A DNA stretch of 64,000 nt from Sphingobacterium sp. PCS056 (GTDB lineage: Bacteria; Bacteroidota; Bacteroidia; Sphingobacteriales; Sphingobacteriaceae): positions 4,092,001 through 4,156,000 of the forward strand of contig NZ_CP096883.1 in the NCBI RefSeq assembly GCF_023273895.1, given 5' to 3'. Each line of letters begins with the position of its first letter. Positions within the stretch are counted from its first letter, which is position 1. Below the pieces are notes generated by a model that worked only from the letters and a program-made list of their open reading frames with translations, had not been told where the DNA came from and made no database searches. Shown one piece after another: positions 28,673 through 37,250 of the stretch. Made by a program: the position numbers and the translations under genes.

Positions 28673-29557
28673 ATGAAAAAAAATAGATTATTTCCTATAG
28701 TACTGATCCTTTGTATCGTGATGACTGCTCAGGTTACAATGGCCCAAGAGCATTTGAAAATCGTATCCTATAATGTACTATATGGACTCAAAAAAGATTC
28801 GATCAATATCGATCGATTTGTCAATTTTACGAAAGATTGGAACCCAGACGTCATTGCATTGGAAGAAATGAATGGATATACGCAAAAGACATTGGAACAT
28901 TTGGGGCAACACATAAAACATGATTATGTGTTGCAATCTAAAGAAGAAGGCTTTCCGGTTGCCATAACATCGAAATATCCACTGGTAAATTTTCGTAAAG
29001 TCACAGAAAATATGTGGCATAGCTACCTATATGCGAAAATAAAGGGAGTGCATTTTTTTGTTATTCATTTTTCACCTTTTAACTATCAAAAAAGATTAAA
29101 AGAAGTGGCGGATGTGCTGGCTCAAGCAAAGGAAATCCCTGCCCATGAGCCGATCTTGATCATGGGCGATTTCAATTCGCTAGATGCATCTGATCGAGAG
29201 CAATACGGTAGTAAAGTTTTGGCAGGTATGTTGGAAAATGAAAAAAAGCATGAGCATATTCGTAATCTCAATAATGGCCAGATTGATTACAGCGTGTTAG
29301 GTAAATTAAAACAAGCTGGATTTCAAGATACATACCGCTTATTGCATCAAAATTTTGAAAGTACCGTACCAACATTTAAAGATGGGAATGGTCAAGTGAA
29401 ACAAAGTGCAACAGGTGTACCGAAACGGATCGATTTTATCTGGGCTAATGCCCGCGCTGCTAAGATGGTGATCAAAAGTGGTGTTATAAAGAATGAATTT
29501 ACCCATTATATATCTGATCATTATCCCACTTATGTGGAATTGGATCTGATGAAATAA
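28673..29557 (+). CDS. Secreted EEP-family (DNase I-like) phosphodiesterase/phosphatase
   Basis: 294 residues from the ATG at 28673 (or 28670), which begins a signal peptide ending TMAQ; the longer frame from 28610 hides it. The endonuclease/exonuclease/phosphatase fold shows its metal and catalytic residues: SYNVLYG (Asn), ALEEMN (Glu), GDFNS (Asp, Asn) and SDHYPTYVEL (Asp-His). Family members cut DNA, RNA caps, phosphoinositides or sphingomyelin. As the last gene of the sigma/FecR/SusC/SusD unit, it is the only enzyme there, which points to a phosphodiester- or phosphate-containing substrate. Confidence 0.88.
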   Translation: MKKNRLFPIVLILCIVMTAQVTMAQEHLKIVSYNVLYGLKKDSINIDRFVNFTKDWNPDVIALEEMNGYTQKTLEHLGQHIKHDYVLQSKEEGFPVAITSKYPLVNFRKVTENMWHSYLYAKIKGVHFFVIHFSPFNYQKRLKEVADVLAQAKEIPAHEPILIMGDFNSLDASDREQYGSKVLAGMLENEKKHEHIRNLNNGQIDYSVLGKLKQAGFQDTYRLLHQNFESTVPTFKDGNGQVKQSATGVPKRIDFIWANARAAKMVIKSGVIKNEFTHYISDHYPTYVELDLMK

Positions 29558-29573
29558 TAAAAAGCAAGTTTTC

Positions 29574-29615
29574 AAGAAAGAGTTCCGTAGTTCAACAATT
29601 TCGGGACTCTTTCTT
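29574..29615 (+). terminator. Strong terminator after the SusC/D/EEP operon
   Basis: AAGAAAGAGTTCCG (29574-29587) pairs with CGGGACTCTTTCTT (29602-29615) over 14 positions with one G-T pair, followed by TT and GAG. It lies 16 bases after the EEP stop codon. Confidence 0.8.
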
Positions 29616-29649
29616 TTGAGCATCTCTTAGCGCCAACAAACTCCGTGTC

Positions 29650-29702
29650 ATCGGTCTCTTCCCTCCTATGCCATTCTAGATTTTCTGCTGTTGGGGGTGT
29701 TG
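29650..29702 (-). pseudogene. 3' fragment of an HNH_2 endonuclease gene
   Basis: On the minus strand AENLEWHRREE is encoded, matching PENLAWHRSE at the end of the HNH protein at 1285-2244, and the DNA matches too (CTCCTATGCCAT...AGATTTTCT). No other part of the gene remains. It indicates a former second copy or a shared deletion junction. Confidence 0.45.
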
Positions 29703-29813
29703 TTTAATTTTCTGTAAACCCTTTGTTTGGTGTGTTTAATTTTAAAAATTATTAAACCAGATGAAAATACAACTAATTATTATTATCTTTATTGGAAACA
29801 ATTATAAAAAAAT

Positions 29814-30086
29814 ATGAAAAAAATAATTTTACCATTTTTTTTTCTCTTTATTGCTCTACTGTCTTGCAATAAGGAGAATGTCGAAAAAGTAGACGAAAAA
29901 AACGATACTTCGAGAATAACTTTACTAAATTCAAAAAGTTATGACAGAAACTTTTTATTTATTGAAATGAGCAAAGCAACGGCCATTCCGGTTGATCAAT
30001 TACGGTTTGAAGAAAACTTGAAATATTTTTACATAGTAGATTATGATAATCTCAAGCTAGATCCAATAAAATATTTAGGCCTATAA
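29814..30086 (+). CDS. Short lipoprotein, partner of 30096
   Basis: 90 residues with a lipobox (ALLSC, Cys18), a lysine/glutamate linker and a 60-residue domain. No family recognised. It precedes the secreted protein gene by 9 bases, the same arrangement as the lipoprotein/secreted pair at 10582-12269, although the two lipoproteins are not obviously similar. Confidence 0.6.
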   Translation: MKKIILPFFFLFIALLSCNKENVEKVDEKNDTSRITLLNSKSYDRNFLFIEMSKATAIPVDQLRFEENLKYFYIVDYDNLKLDPIKYLGL

Positions 30087-30095
30087 TCGTACTTC

Positions 30096-31109
30096 ATGAA
30101 AATTATAAAAAATTTTTTAATCGCATTTTTTGTTCTTTTGATGTGCAATAATGCATTTTCCCAAAATAATATTGTTAATGATGCTGATTTCAGTCCTCCA
30201 AACTCAGCACTTCAAAATGGCAAAATAATTGTACAAACTCATACCAATCAAGAATCTATAACTTTAGCTCTAAATCTAGTACGTTGGGCGGGAAGTGAAA
30301 GTAAACAATTAGAAGCTGAAGGATATTTTATTTTAGATATAAATTCAAGTGAGATTATATTATCAGATGCTGTAACTTTTTCAAATTCAGATTTTTCGCC
30401 CTCATATGCGATAATTAGTCAGCCAAAATTTATTCCTATAACTTTTAAAGCTAATTTAGTAAAAATAGGAGCTGTAAAGTTTAAGTTTCGTGAAAAAACA
30501 AATGGTGCCTGGACAGCCTACAGGTACTCCTCTAAAAACTTCACTACAGCATACTATATACCTCCTGTAGTTACTCCTGTCACAGAGATAAGTGGCCCCG
30601 ATAATTTATGTACTGAAGCGACTTATACAATAACGAATCCCGGAGCAGTCACCCTTGAAAATGCGGTTGGTATCGCTACACTGACAGCTTTAAGTAATAA
30701 CCAGTGGAAGGTGACAAGGACTGGACAAGCTAATGGTACTATTAAATTAACATCAACCCTAAACGGTATAAAATCTACTAAAGACATAAAAATAGGAGCG
30801 ATAATAAATGGAGAAATATCCGGAATTTCGACGATTTTCCCTGGTAAGTATCACGATTATACTTTAATTTTAAACGATAATATTGCAAATTATCAAAATA
30901 TTACTTTTGGAATTCCGGATGGCATGACTATGCAAATCTTAGCAAATAATAAGGTTAGATTAACCGCTGCAAGAAATTATGCCTTCGCCCCAGGTGAGAC
31001 TGAGCATACAGTAACGCTTAATGTCACAGCCACTATTCCAGGATGTGGGATAGCAAGTATTGAATTTCCAATTACGGTAATTAATCCAAATCCAACTCCT
31101 ATTAATTAA
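30096..31109 (+). CDS. Secreted Ig/PKD-like beta-domain protein (second copy)
   Basis: 337 residues with a signal peptide (1-23, ending AFSQ). The first 165 residues are unrelated to the protein at 11142; from GPDNLCTEATYTITNPG to the end the two match, almost perfectly over the last 130 residues. Variable N-terminus with a conserved C-terminal module suggests that the C-terminal part is a display or anchoring region and that the N-terminal part determines specificity. Surface location inferred. Confidence 0.75.
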   Translation: MKIIKNFLIAFFVLLMCNNAFSQNNIVNDADFSPPNSALQNGKIIVQTHTNQESITLALNLVRWAGSESKQLEAEGYFILDINSSEIILSDAVTFSNSDFSPSYAIISQPKFIPITFKANLVKIGAVKFKFREKTNGAWTAYRYSSKNFTTAYYIPPVVTPVTEISGPDNLCTEATYTITNPGAVTLENAVGIATLTALSNNQWKVTRTGQANGTIKLTSTLNGIKSTKDIKIGAIINGEISGISTIFPGKYHDYTLILNDNIANYQNITFGIPDGMTMQILANNKVRLTAARNYAFAPGETEHTVTLNVTATIPGCGIASIEFPITVINPNPTPIN

Positions 31110-31209
31110 AGGCACAACTTCAAAATGTTGATAATAATGTTTTCAAATTCTCTTAATAAAAAATCTACTGTTTCTCTATCAATGTATTTATTTGGTGTAA
31201 AACAGTAGA
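30594..31209. repeat. Repeat copy B (partner at 11754-12381)
   Basis: See copy A. The match continues about 100 bases past the stop codon, including TCTACTGTTTCTCTATCAATG, then ends. Further similarity resumes at 31950-32036 (against 13105-13206). Confidence 0.85.
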
Positions 31210-31545
31210 TTAAGTTGCTCCGGCAAAGGCTAGTTTATGAAGTACATTATATTTCAGCGCATTTTCAAATACAGGAGAGATATCTACTCCACCAGTTAAT
31301 TTGATGAATTTAGTAATAGCTGCATGGCTTAAAGACTGAAGACCGCTCGCTACCCCTGCTTTATCAACGATATCTTTTAATGCAGTACCATTTATGTTTT
31401 TCATATCAAATTTTCCCAATTCTTTTCCGTGATTCGCGATCAGGCCTGTATCCAATAACAACACAATGGCGTATATTTTCACATCTCGCGTGATCTCCTT
31501 TTTTAATTGCTTTATCTGACTCATTTGTTTTGGTTTTCCAGCCAT
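31210..31545 (-). CDS. Hypothetical protein with IS21-like first residues
   Basis: 111 residues. The first 14 (MAGKPKQMSQIKQL) and the AGTGGTCCAAATTATTTGATCAC just upstream resemble the beginning of IS21-family istA genes in Bacteroidetes. The remainder (GLQSLSHAAITKFIKLTGG) does not look like a transposase. It could be a chimeric ORF formed at an insertion-sequence scar or a real small protein that captured the start. No other IS21 sequence is present. Confidence 0.35.
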   Translation of the reverse strand: MAGKPKQMSQIKQLKKEITRDVKIYAIVLLLDTGLIANHGKELGKFDMKNINGTALKDIVDKAGVASGLQSLSHAAITKFIKLTGGVDISPVFENALKYNVLHKLAFAGAT

Positions 31546-31679
31546 CAGTGGTCCAAATTATTTGATCACTAAGTAACAAAAACGACTCGCAAAGGTGTCA
31601 GCCTGCTCCAGCGCATTGAACTAATAATGAATTTAGGGTATCAACATGAGCCAATACGGCAGTTGAATATGGGCATTAA

Positions 31680-32018
31680 ATGCAATATACCTCCTTAAAA
31701 CTAATTCGATTTTGTGTGGGCAGTATCCTCTACTATATCCAAGTAGTATTTTCAGAATCAGAAATCACCAGATGTCTCCCCTCTCCATTAAATCAAGGGA
31801 TCACAATTTACCAAGTTAGTGGAATGCTGAAAGGTGCATTTAAGAAATTAAGAAGATCAAGAAAATTTAAGAATGAGAAGGGTGATCATGTTCATGATGC
31901 TCTATACCTGATTCACAAACCGATGGACGAACGCTTAATAGGAAAAGTTAAGATTACAGTAGATTTTTCAAAGATAGCACAAAAAGTAGCACTTATGACC
32001 AACTATGAACACGAGTAG
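31680..32018 (+). pseudogene. 3' fragment of the gene normally preceding kilA-N
   Basis: The open frame is 112 residues, but only about the last 50 (KGDHVHDALYLIHKPMDERL, then ITVDFSKIAQKVA) look gene-like. The same end, eroded, lies directly before the intact KilA-N gene at 13192. Three bases after its stop the first five KilA-N codons (MSKSR) appear, then TGA. It is a truncated duplicate of that junction. Confidence 0.4.
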
Positions 32019-32184
32019 ATTATGAGTAAGAGTAGATGAACCCGGTCTAGGGGTTATATAAGGTCACCACAAAAATCCTCTATATAACTTAATGGAAAAA
32101 ACTAAGAAAACGCTTAATAACCCCATATTCTTCTGTGCAAATTGCCATATAAGGTTTCATCGAGGGTAGAATGAAAATCAATAA

Positions 32185-32227
32185 TACGGGAAACCGTAAA
32201 AAGTAAATTTTACTATGCTTAGTTTTA
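32185..32227 (+). promoter_or_regulatory. Perfect activator palindrome with near-consensus -7 box
   Basis: TACGGGAAACCGTA at 32185-32198 is a perfect TACGG-N4-CCGTA site. TAGTTTTA follows after 21 bases (32220-32227), one mismatch from TAnnTTTG and one base closer than in the other promoters. It would drive the lipoprotein gene at 32374 with a leader of about 140 bases. The remainder of 32037-32373 has no gene. Confidence 0.55.
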
Positions 32228-32373
32228 CTAAGATTATGAATTGTAATGAAAAATAACCGAGCGCAAATTAAATTGTAAAATATCCTTTAGTTTGAATTAA
32301 TGAAAACCTAATATAGCACGAGAAAGAAGAAGTAACCACAAAATTTAATTTATAACCAAATACCATAAAATTT

Positions 32374-33630
32374 ATGAAACACCTATTTAGAATATTGATC
32401 TTATTCATCTTTGTTCTATCTTCTTGTCAAAAAAAATCCAGTCAAGTAGATGATATATCATCAAGTGGAGAAACGATCCAGACTGGACAAATAACTTTAA
32501 GTCAGGCGTATGATCTATTACAATCAGAACTTGGAATTAAACTATTGTCACCTAACCAACAAACTAATTCGGAGAGCGTCAACACATTATCGACAAGTTG
32601 CCCAGCTTATCCGAGCATTAACTCGTTAAAATCTTACTTTACATTTAGAGCCTCGTCATCAGAGAATACACCAGTACGAGGAAGCTCAATTGCGATCAGG
32701 TACAATTTTAAAAAAGGTATGACTTACAATATCAGTTTTTCCACCTCTAATATAGCAAGAGGTACTAAAGGAAAACCACATTTTAGTCAATACAATAACC
32801 CAAGTCTACAAGCTGCTCTGGCAAATTCAAGTAATTTTATTACAGATTGTAATGGTTCAATTAATCTAAGCACTTTGGGATTACCATATCACAATATAGG
32901 AACGATCACGCCACAAATACACCCATATACTTCTGCTGATTTTACAGCGACATACACATCAAAGAGTATGACATTTGTTGCAGATAACTGTTATGAATAT
33001 TTTTGGCTAAATGCTGTTGCGCCAACCGGAGATTATAGCAATGAGTTTGACATCGCAGGTTTTACTATCAAAGAGGTTGGCTCCGGCTTGATTATAGATG
33101 GGGCTTCAAACTTTACTAATGGTAACCAAGAAATATTCACAGTAAAGTTAGGTGGTTATACTGTGTCGGACTCATTTCAATGGGAAACTACTGGAAAATT
33201 AGAAATAGTAGGATCCAATGTTGGCTCTTCAGTAACTGTCAAACCAACTGGAAGCTTTTACCACGGATCGATCATAGCTAAAGAATTGGGTTGTGGTGTA
33301 ATTGCACAAAAAGATTTTGGCATCCCACCGTCACAATATTCCAATTACATAACATTAGTCCAAAATGGAGTCTTAAATCCAGCTTATACAGCACAAATGC
33401 CTTCCTTTAGTTTAGTCGTATCTCCTCCATTACAAGGTAATGTTAAGATCACAGGAACACTATGGAATTTAGATAGTAATTGGGCTACAATGTGGCGCAT
33501 TAAGGACCAGATACTAAATATAACACAAGTTAATTCCAGCTTTACTTCAGGCAAAGTTACTGCAGAATTTTTAATAGATAATATTAAATATACTAAAACT
33601 TTGAATGTCAAACTAGATCAGTTACCATAA
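32374..33630 (+). CDS. Surface lipoprotein with PKD-like region
   Basis: 418 residues with a lipobox (VLSSC, Cys18), a Ser/Thr-rich linker and beta-rich domains; the part around 270-320 (VTVKPTGSFYHGSIIAKELGCGV) resembles the Ig/PKD-like modules of the proteins at 11142 and 30096. No catalytic motif seen. It ends 28 bases before a long perfect hairpin. A perfect copy of the island's activator site lies upstream, so it may belong to the same regulon. Confidence 0.65.
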   Translation: MKHLFRILILFIFVLSSCQKKSSQVDDISSSGETIQTGQITLSQAYDLLQSELGIKLLSPNQQTNSESVNTLSTSCPAYPSINSLKSYFTFRASSSENTPVRGSSIAIRYNFKKGMTYNISFSTSNIARGTKGKPHFSQYNNPSLQAALANSSNFITDCNGSINLSTLGLPYHNIGTITPQIHPYTSADFTATYTSKSMTFVADNCYEYFWLNAVAPTGDYSNEFDIAGFTIKEVGSGLIIDGASNFTNGNQEIFTVKLGGYTVSDSFQWETTGKLEIVGSNVGSSVTVKPTGSFYHGSIIAKELGCGVIAQKDFGIPPSQYSNYITLVQNGVLNPAYTAQMPSFSLVVSPPLQGNVKITGTLWNLDSNWATMWRIKDQILNITQVNSSFTSGKVTAEFLIDNIKYTKTLNVKLDQLP

Positions 33631-33658
33631 CAGATTTTTAATGAATATGAAGATTTTG

Positions 33659-33691
33659 CTGCATTCAATATTTTAAAAATATTGAATGCAG
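33659..33691. terminator. 33-base perfect inverted repeat
   Basis: A 16-bp perfect stem (CTGCATTCAATATTTT and its complement) around a single A, 28 bases after the lipoprotein stop. Likely terminator; there is no T tract beyond the stem. Confidence 0.6.
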
Positions 33692-34045
33692 TGAAATTTA
33701 TGAGTATTAGCTGATCAACCATAGTATACAAAGTTTTACTTAATTCCAATATATACCTGTCTGCACTTACGATAAATACAATCCTGCGTTGGGTGTGAGA
33801 CATTTGATCAATAAATTATGATATATTAGTGATTAATTAAAAACCTTGTTTATAATTATACTGATTCTTTCAGTTCATTAAAACTCTTTTATTTTTTCTA
33901 ATGTGGTTATTAGAAAAAATTAACTATATTACAGCAAACAATTATTACCTAGCAAATACAATTTATTTATACACAGTGCGCAGTTTTCTATTTCTTTAAC
34001 TTCTTATTTAGTTCAGAAACGAATACGCTATTTGACATATCTGTT
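33692..34045. other. AT-rich region without a gene
   Basis: No coding sequence recognised on either strand between the hairpin and the promoter of the hsdR_N gene. Confidence 0.4.
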
Positions 34046-34089
34046 TACGGGAAACCACAAAGCCTACCATCTAATTTTAAGTAATTTTG
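34046..34089 (+). promoter_or_regulatory. Activator-type promoter of the HsdR_N gene
   Basis: TACGGGAAACCACA (34046-34059; left half perfect, right half CCACA for CCGTA), exactly 22 bases, then TAATTTTG (34082-34089). There is no TTTG at -33. Same architecture as the promoters at 37157, 47553, 47676, 51985 and 55267. Confidence 0.65.
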
Positions 34090-34241
34090 GTGAGGTTATA
34101 CTGTTGTAAGGAATACAAATCTCTACAGAGGGAACAGATAAAAGATATTAGTTGTTTATGGTAAGCATCAATTGTATGGCTGACTAAAGAACTAATAACT
34201 AACATGAATAATAAAGAATAACTTTTAGATAACCACCAATT

Positions 34242-35324
34242 ATGGAAACAGATTTAAAAATGAAACTTGAGCAGCTTCACCAACGTGTAGATGCTTTAAA
34301 GGAACAAATTGGAACAGAAGAGGCAACAAAAAATGCATTCGTCATGCCCTTCATCCAGATACTTGGTTACGACATTTTTAATCCCACTGAGGTTATTCCT
34401 GAGTTCATATGTGATATTGGAACAAAAAAAGGAGAAAAAGTTGATTACGTAATTAAAAGAGATGGGGAACCGATTTTAATTATTGAATGTAAACATTGGA
34501 GGGGAAATGCTGATGCACATAATTCACAATTACATCGGTATTATCATGTTTCAAAAGCGCGTTTTGGTGTATTAACAAATGGTCACATTTATAACTTTTA
34601 TGCTGATTTAGAGAAGCCTAATATAATGGATGAAAAACCATTTTTTACATTAGACCTCTCTAATCTTAAAGATTCAAATATTAAGATTTTAGAAAAGTTT
34701 ACAAAAAATGGCTATCATTTGGAAGGAATACTCGATTCAGCTGAAGCTTTAAAATATATCAAAGCAATTCGTAAAGAATTTGAGAAAGAACTAATTGAAC
34801 CGAGCGATGAATTGGTTAAAATGCTTGTCAGTAAGTTTTTTGAAAAACCATTAACTGCTACACGCATGATCGCTTTTAAAGAATATACTAAAAAAGCATT
34901 AGCAACTTCTATAAATGAATCAATTAACTCAAGATTGAAAAATGCGCTACATATTAATGATGCCATTTCTCAAAAACCTGCAGTATCTGTTGAACCTATC
35001 GATGAAAATATTGGCTCCGAAGCAGGTCCAAAAGTTATCACGACAAACGAAGAATTAGAAGGATCGCAAATTGTTAAAGCGATTTTAAGGGAACATATCC
35101 CCTCTTCTAGAATCGCTTTTAGAGATACACAGTCTTACTTCGGAATTCTTCTTGATGACAATAATAGAAAGCCATTAGCTAGACTACATTTCAATTCATC
35201 AAACAAGTATCTCGAAGTATTCAATCAAGGTAAAGACAAAGGCGAAAAGAAATTATTAAATGATATTGATGATATCTTTAATTATAAAACTGAATTGGTT
35301 GATGCATTAAAGAATTATGAGTAG
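34242..35324 (+). CDS. HsdR_N-type nuclease-like protein
   Basis: 360 residues. Residues 30-145 are a type I restriction HsdR N-terminal domain (HSDR_N_2): D68 (KVDYVI), E82-C83-K84 (IIECKHW) and a following helix with HNSQLHRYYHVSKARFGVLTNG. The helicase part of HsdR is absent; instead there is a C-terminal domain (about 265-355) with IVKAILREHIPSSRIAFRDT, as in stand-alone type I restriction-like proteins of unknown role. It is the only gene of its transcript. Two decayed relatives lie at 37.25 and 47.74 kb. Confidence 0.85.
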   Translation: METDLKMKLEQLHQRVDALKEQIGTEEATKNAFVMPFIQILGYDIFNPTEVIPEFICDIGTKKGEKVDYVIKRDGEPILIIECKHWRGNADAHNSQLHRYYHVSKARFGVLTNGHIYNFYADLEKPNIMDEKPFFTLDLSNLKDSNIKILEKFTKNGYHLEGILDSAEALKYIKAIRKEFEKELIEPSDELVKMLVSKFFEKPLTATRMIAFKEYTKKALATSINESINSRLKNALHINDAISQKPAVSVEPIDENIGSEAGPKVITTNEELEGSQIVKAILREHIPSSRIAFRDTQSYFGILLDDNNRKPLARLHFNSSNKYLEVFNQGKDKGEKKLLNDIDDIFNYKTELVDALKNYE

Positions 35325-35340
35325 ATAAAGCTAATAGGTA

Positions 35341-35388
35341 TAAATCAGTCTGTACTTATTCTTACGAAAATAATGACAGACTGATTTA
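35341..35388. terminator. Hairpin between convergent genes
   Basis: TAAATCAGTCTGT (35341-35353) pairs perfectly with ACAGACTGATTTA (35376-35388); it lies between the hsdR_N gene and the convergent lipoprotein gene at 35405. Confidence 0.7.
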
Positions 35389-35404
35389 ATATTTGTTATA
35401 GCGA

Positions 35405-35848
35405 TTATTTATGCTGCCAACATCTTCCTCCACCTGAGACTTTTCTTGTACAAGCTCCACCTTTTTGAGTTGGCGCTCCGCAATAACCAGAAGCAGTCGT
35501 TGCTCCTCCACCGCCACGAGAAGAGACAGTATAACTTGTCGCAGCTTCGGTCAGTCCTGAATTAGATGAAACACGAGAACCATTTTTAGTTATATAGACA
35601 TGCATATTACTTGCGTTATTCACTAAAGTTTGTGCCGTTACATCGAGCTCGTAGACGACAGCATTGGGAAAGTCAATCTTCCAGCGCTTGCTTTGTCCCT
35701 TAACAGATACCACTCTCTCATTTGCATCCAGGTAAGTGATATGACATTGCTCGCATTCCACCTCATACCCGTAAACATCTTCTGTTGAATTCTCTTTGCT
35801 ACAAGCAAATAAAAGCGGTAATAAAATACATAGTAAAAATTTCTTCAT
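35405..35848 (-). CDS. Lipoprotein with C-terminal Cys/His-rich DUF5763-like motif
   Basis: 147 residues with a lipobox (LLFAC, Cys16). Residues 30-100 contain a CxxC pair (VECEQCHITY) and a beta domain; the end reads YCGAPTQKGGACTRKVSGGG then RCWQHK, matching the C-x-(T)-KKG-xx-C-xR-...-CWQHK pattern of DUF5763-type small zinc-ribbon-like domains. That motif is mostly known from intracellular proteins, so its presence on an exported lipoprotein is unusual. Monocistronic. Confidence 0.7.
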   Translation of the reverse strand: MKKFLLCILLPLLFACSKENSTEDVYGYEVECEQCHITYLDANERVVSVKGQSKRWKIDFPNAVVYELDVTAQTLVNNASNMHVYITKNGSRVSSNSGLTEAATSYTVSSRGGGGATTASGYCGAPTQKGGACTRKVSGGGRCWQHK

Positions 35849-35995
35849 ATTAATATTTATAAATAGTTTATCATGTCAATCCCCTGTGAACGGACATATT
35901 GAAACAAAGCTAATCAGGATTTGTACGCCATGTTTAAGGTATACCATAAGTACTCCTCTACAAAAAGCCAGTCTCTACATGTAGATATTTCGAAT

Positions 35996-37123
35996 CTAGA
36001 CCAATTGTTTAATAGATTGCTGATATGCTCTAAAAGCTTGACCAAAAGCTGCAGTTGCTTCGTAATTACTAAATTGATATTCCTCATGAACTCCTGTTGT
36101 GGTTCTTAATTTTATCTCTCCGTATCGCACAACTGGAATTTGATAGTTACCTTTAAACCGCTTATCTCGAGTGCCATTTTTATTAACCTTAGCCCAGGTC
36201 TGATCAATTATTTTTGTATCTGCTGGTACACCCTGAGTTTCTGTAAATCTTACATAACTCTGCTGTAGATTTATTTCATCCAACCCTATGACTGCAAAAT
36301 CTTTATTTTTGCAGTACATCACAATAAAATTAGGATAGATATAGAGATCGGCACCGTTTGCATTTTGTAAGAATAGTGCTTGTACATCAGATTTCAATTC
36401 GGGTATTGACTTTATCCCAAAATGAACAGTATTGCGCTTTACAACTGTACTAGCCGAAGAACGGGTAATGCGACGGTCCTCATAGTGAGCACTTGTCACG
36501 TCCCATATCTTACGACTTTTTGTTAGTTCGATAAATGTAGTGACAAGTTCTTCATATTTATGTTTCGAGTCGGAATCAAAATAGACTTCTAGGTTGACAA
36601 AAGATGCTTCTATCTGTTCTTTTGTTTGTTTCAATGCTTCTACTTGAGCTTTTAAATCATTGGTTATTTGCTCTGGAATAGATTTATTGATCAATCCATA
36701 AATCAGCAAATAACTCATGGCTTTTTTGATTTTGCTAACCGTTAGGGCTATTCTAATTTTGGAAATATCTTTCTCCAATGATAAGCGCTGCTCCCGTGCT
36801 AGTAATATGGCCTCTTTTATTCCCTGCATATCTTGACTGGTGATTTCATGAATAGCTGCACTAAAGATATTATCGTACCTAGAATCTGAAGGTTCCAAAT
36901 GTTGTGGAGAAATCGGTGATTCAAATGATGGTGAACTTCCATTAACAAGTTTCTGTCTATTGTATAAACCCAATCCTGGTATACCGGTGTTGAGATAGGT
37001 TCCAGATCTTCCTACCGTAATACCAGCTCCTTTTACACCTATTGAGGTTGAAATACCATTCTTACTAAAATTAAGATGGACACCAGGTATAATTTTTACA
37101 CGTCTTCTAAAATCCCATGCCAT
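35996..37123 (-). CDS. DUF4236-domain protein
   Basis: 375 residues. The first 57 (FRRRVKIIPGVHLNFSKNGI...GRSGTYLNTGIPGLGLY) are a textbook DUF4236 domain of unknown function. The middle is helical (about 85-180) and the C-terminal part (about 215-350) is beta-rich (LYIYPNFIVMYCKNKDFAVIG). Cytoplasmic. It is monocistronic and has one of the best copies of the shared promoter, placing it in the Ter-island regulon. Confidence 0.8.
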   Translation of the reverse strand: MAWDFRRRVKIIPGVHLNFSKNGISTSIGVKGAGITVGRSGTYLNTGIPGLGLYNRQKLVNGSSPSFESPISPQHLEPSDSRYDNIFSAAIHEITSQDMQGIKEAILLAREQRLSLEKDISKIRIALTVSKIKKAMSYLLIYGLINKSIPEQITNDLKAQVEALKQTKEQIEASFVNLEVYFDSDSKHKYEELVTTFIELTKSRKIWDVTSAHYEDRRITRSSASTVVKRNTVHFGIKSIPELKSDVQALFLQNANGADLYIYPNFIVMYCKNKDFAVIGLDEINLQQSYVRFTETQGVPADTKIIDQTWAKVNKNGTRDKRFKGNYQIPVVRYGEIKLRTTTGVHEEYQFSNYEATAAFGQAFRAYQQSIKQLV

Positions 37124-37156
37124 AATACTGTTTCTTTAAATAGTTTTAATTGAACA

Positions 37157-37230
37157 CAAAACTATGTACTCAAGTCGTTAATCCATTACGGCTAACCGTA
37201 ATCCTTCCTTCGAATTCATGTATAAATTCG
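37157..37230. promoter_or_regulatory. Bidirectional activator promoter (DUF4236 / hsdR_N relic)
   Basis: The palindrome TACGGCTAACCGTA is at 37187-37200. On the minus strand, 22 bases later, TAGTTTTG (37157-37164) serves the DUF4236 gene with a leader of about 27 bases. On the plus strand, again 22 bases later, TAAATTCG (37223-37230) faces the hsdR_N relic. The region 37172-37250 is duplicated at 47660-47740. Confidence 0.75.
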
Positions 37231-37250
37231 GCTATAAATCAATTACTATA

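Noticed and set aside
31480-31580. Complete IS21 insertion sequence
   Set aside because: Only the first residues and upstream spacer resemble istA; there is no integrase catalytic region or istB gene in the window.
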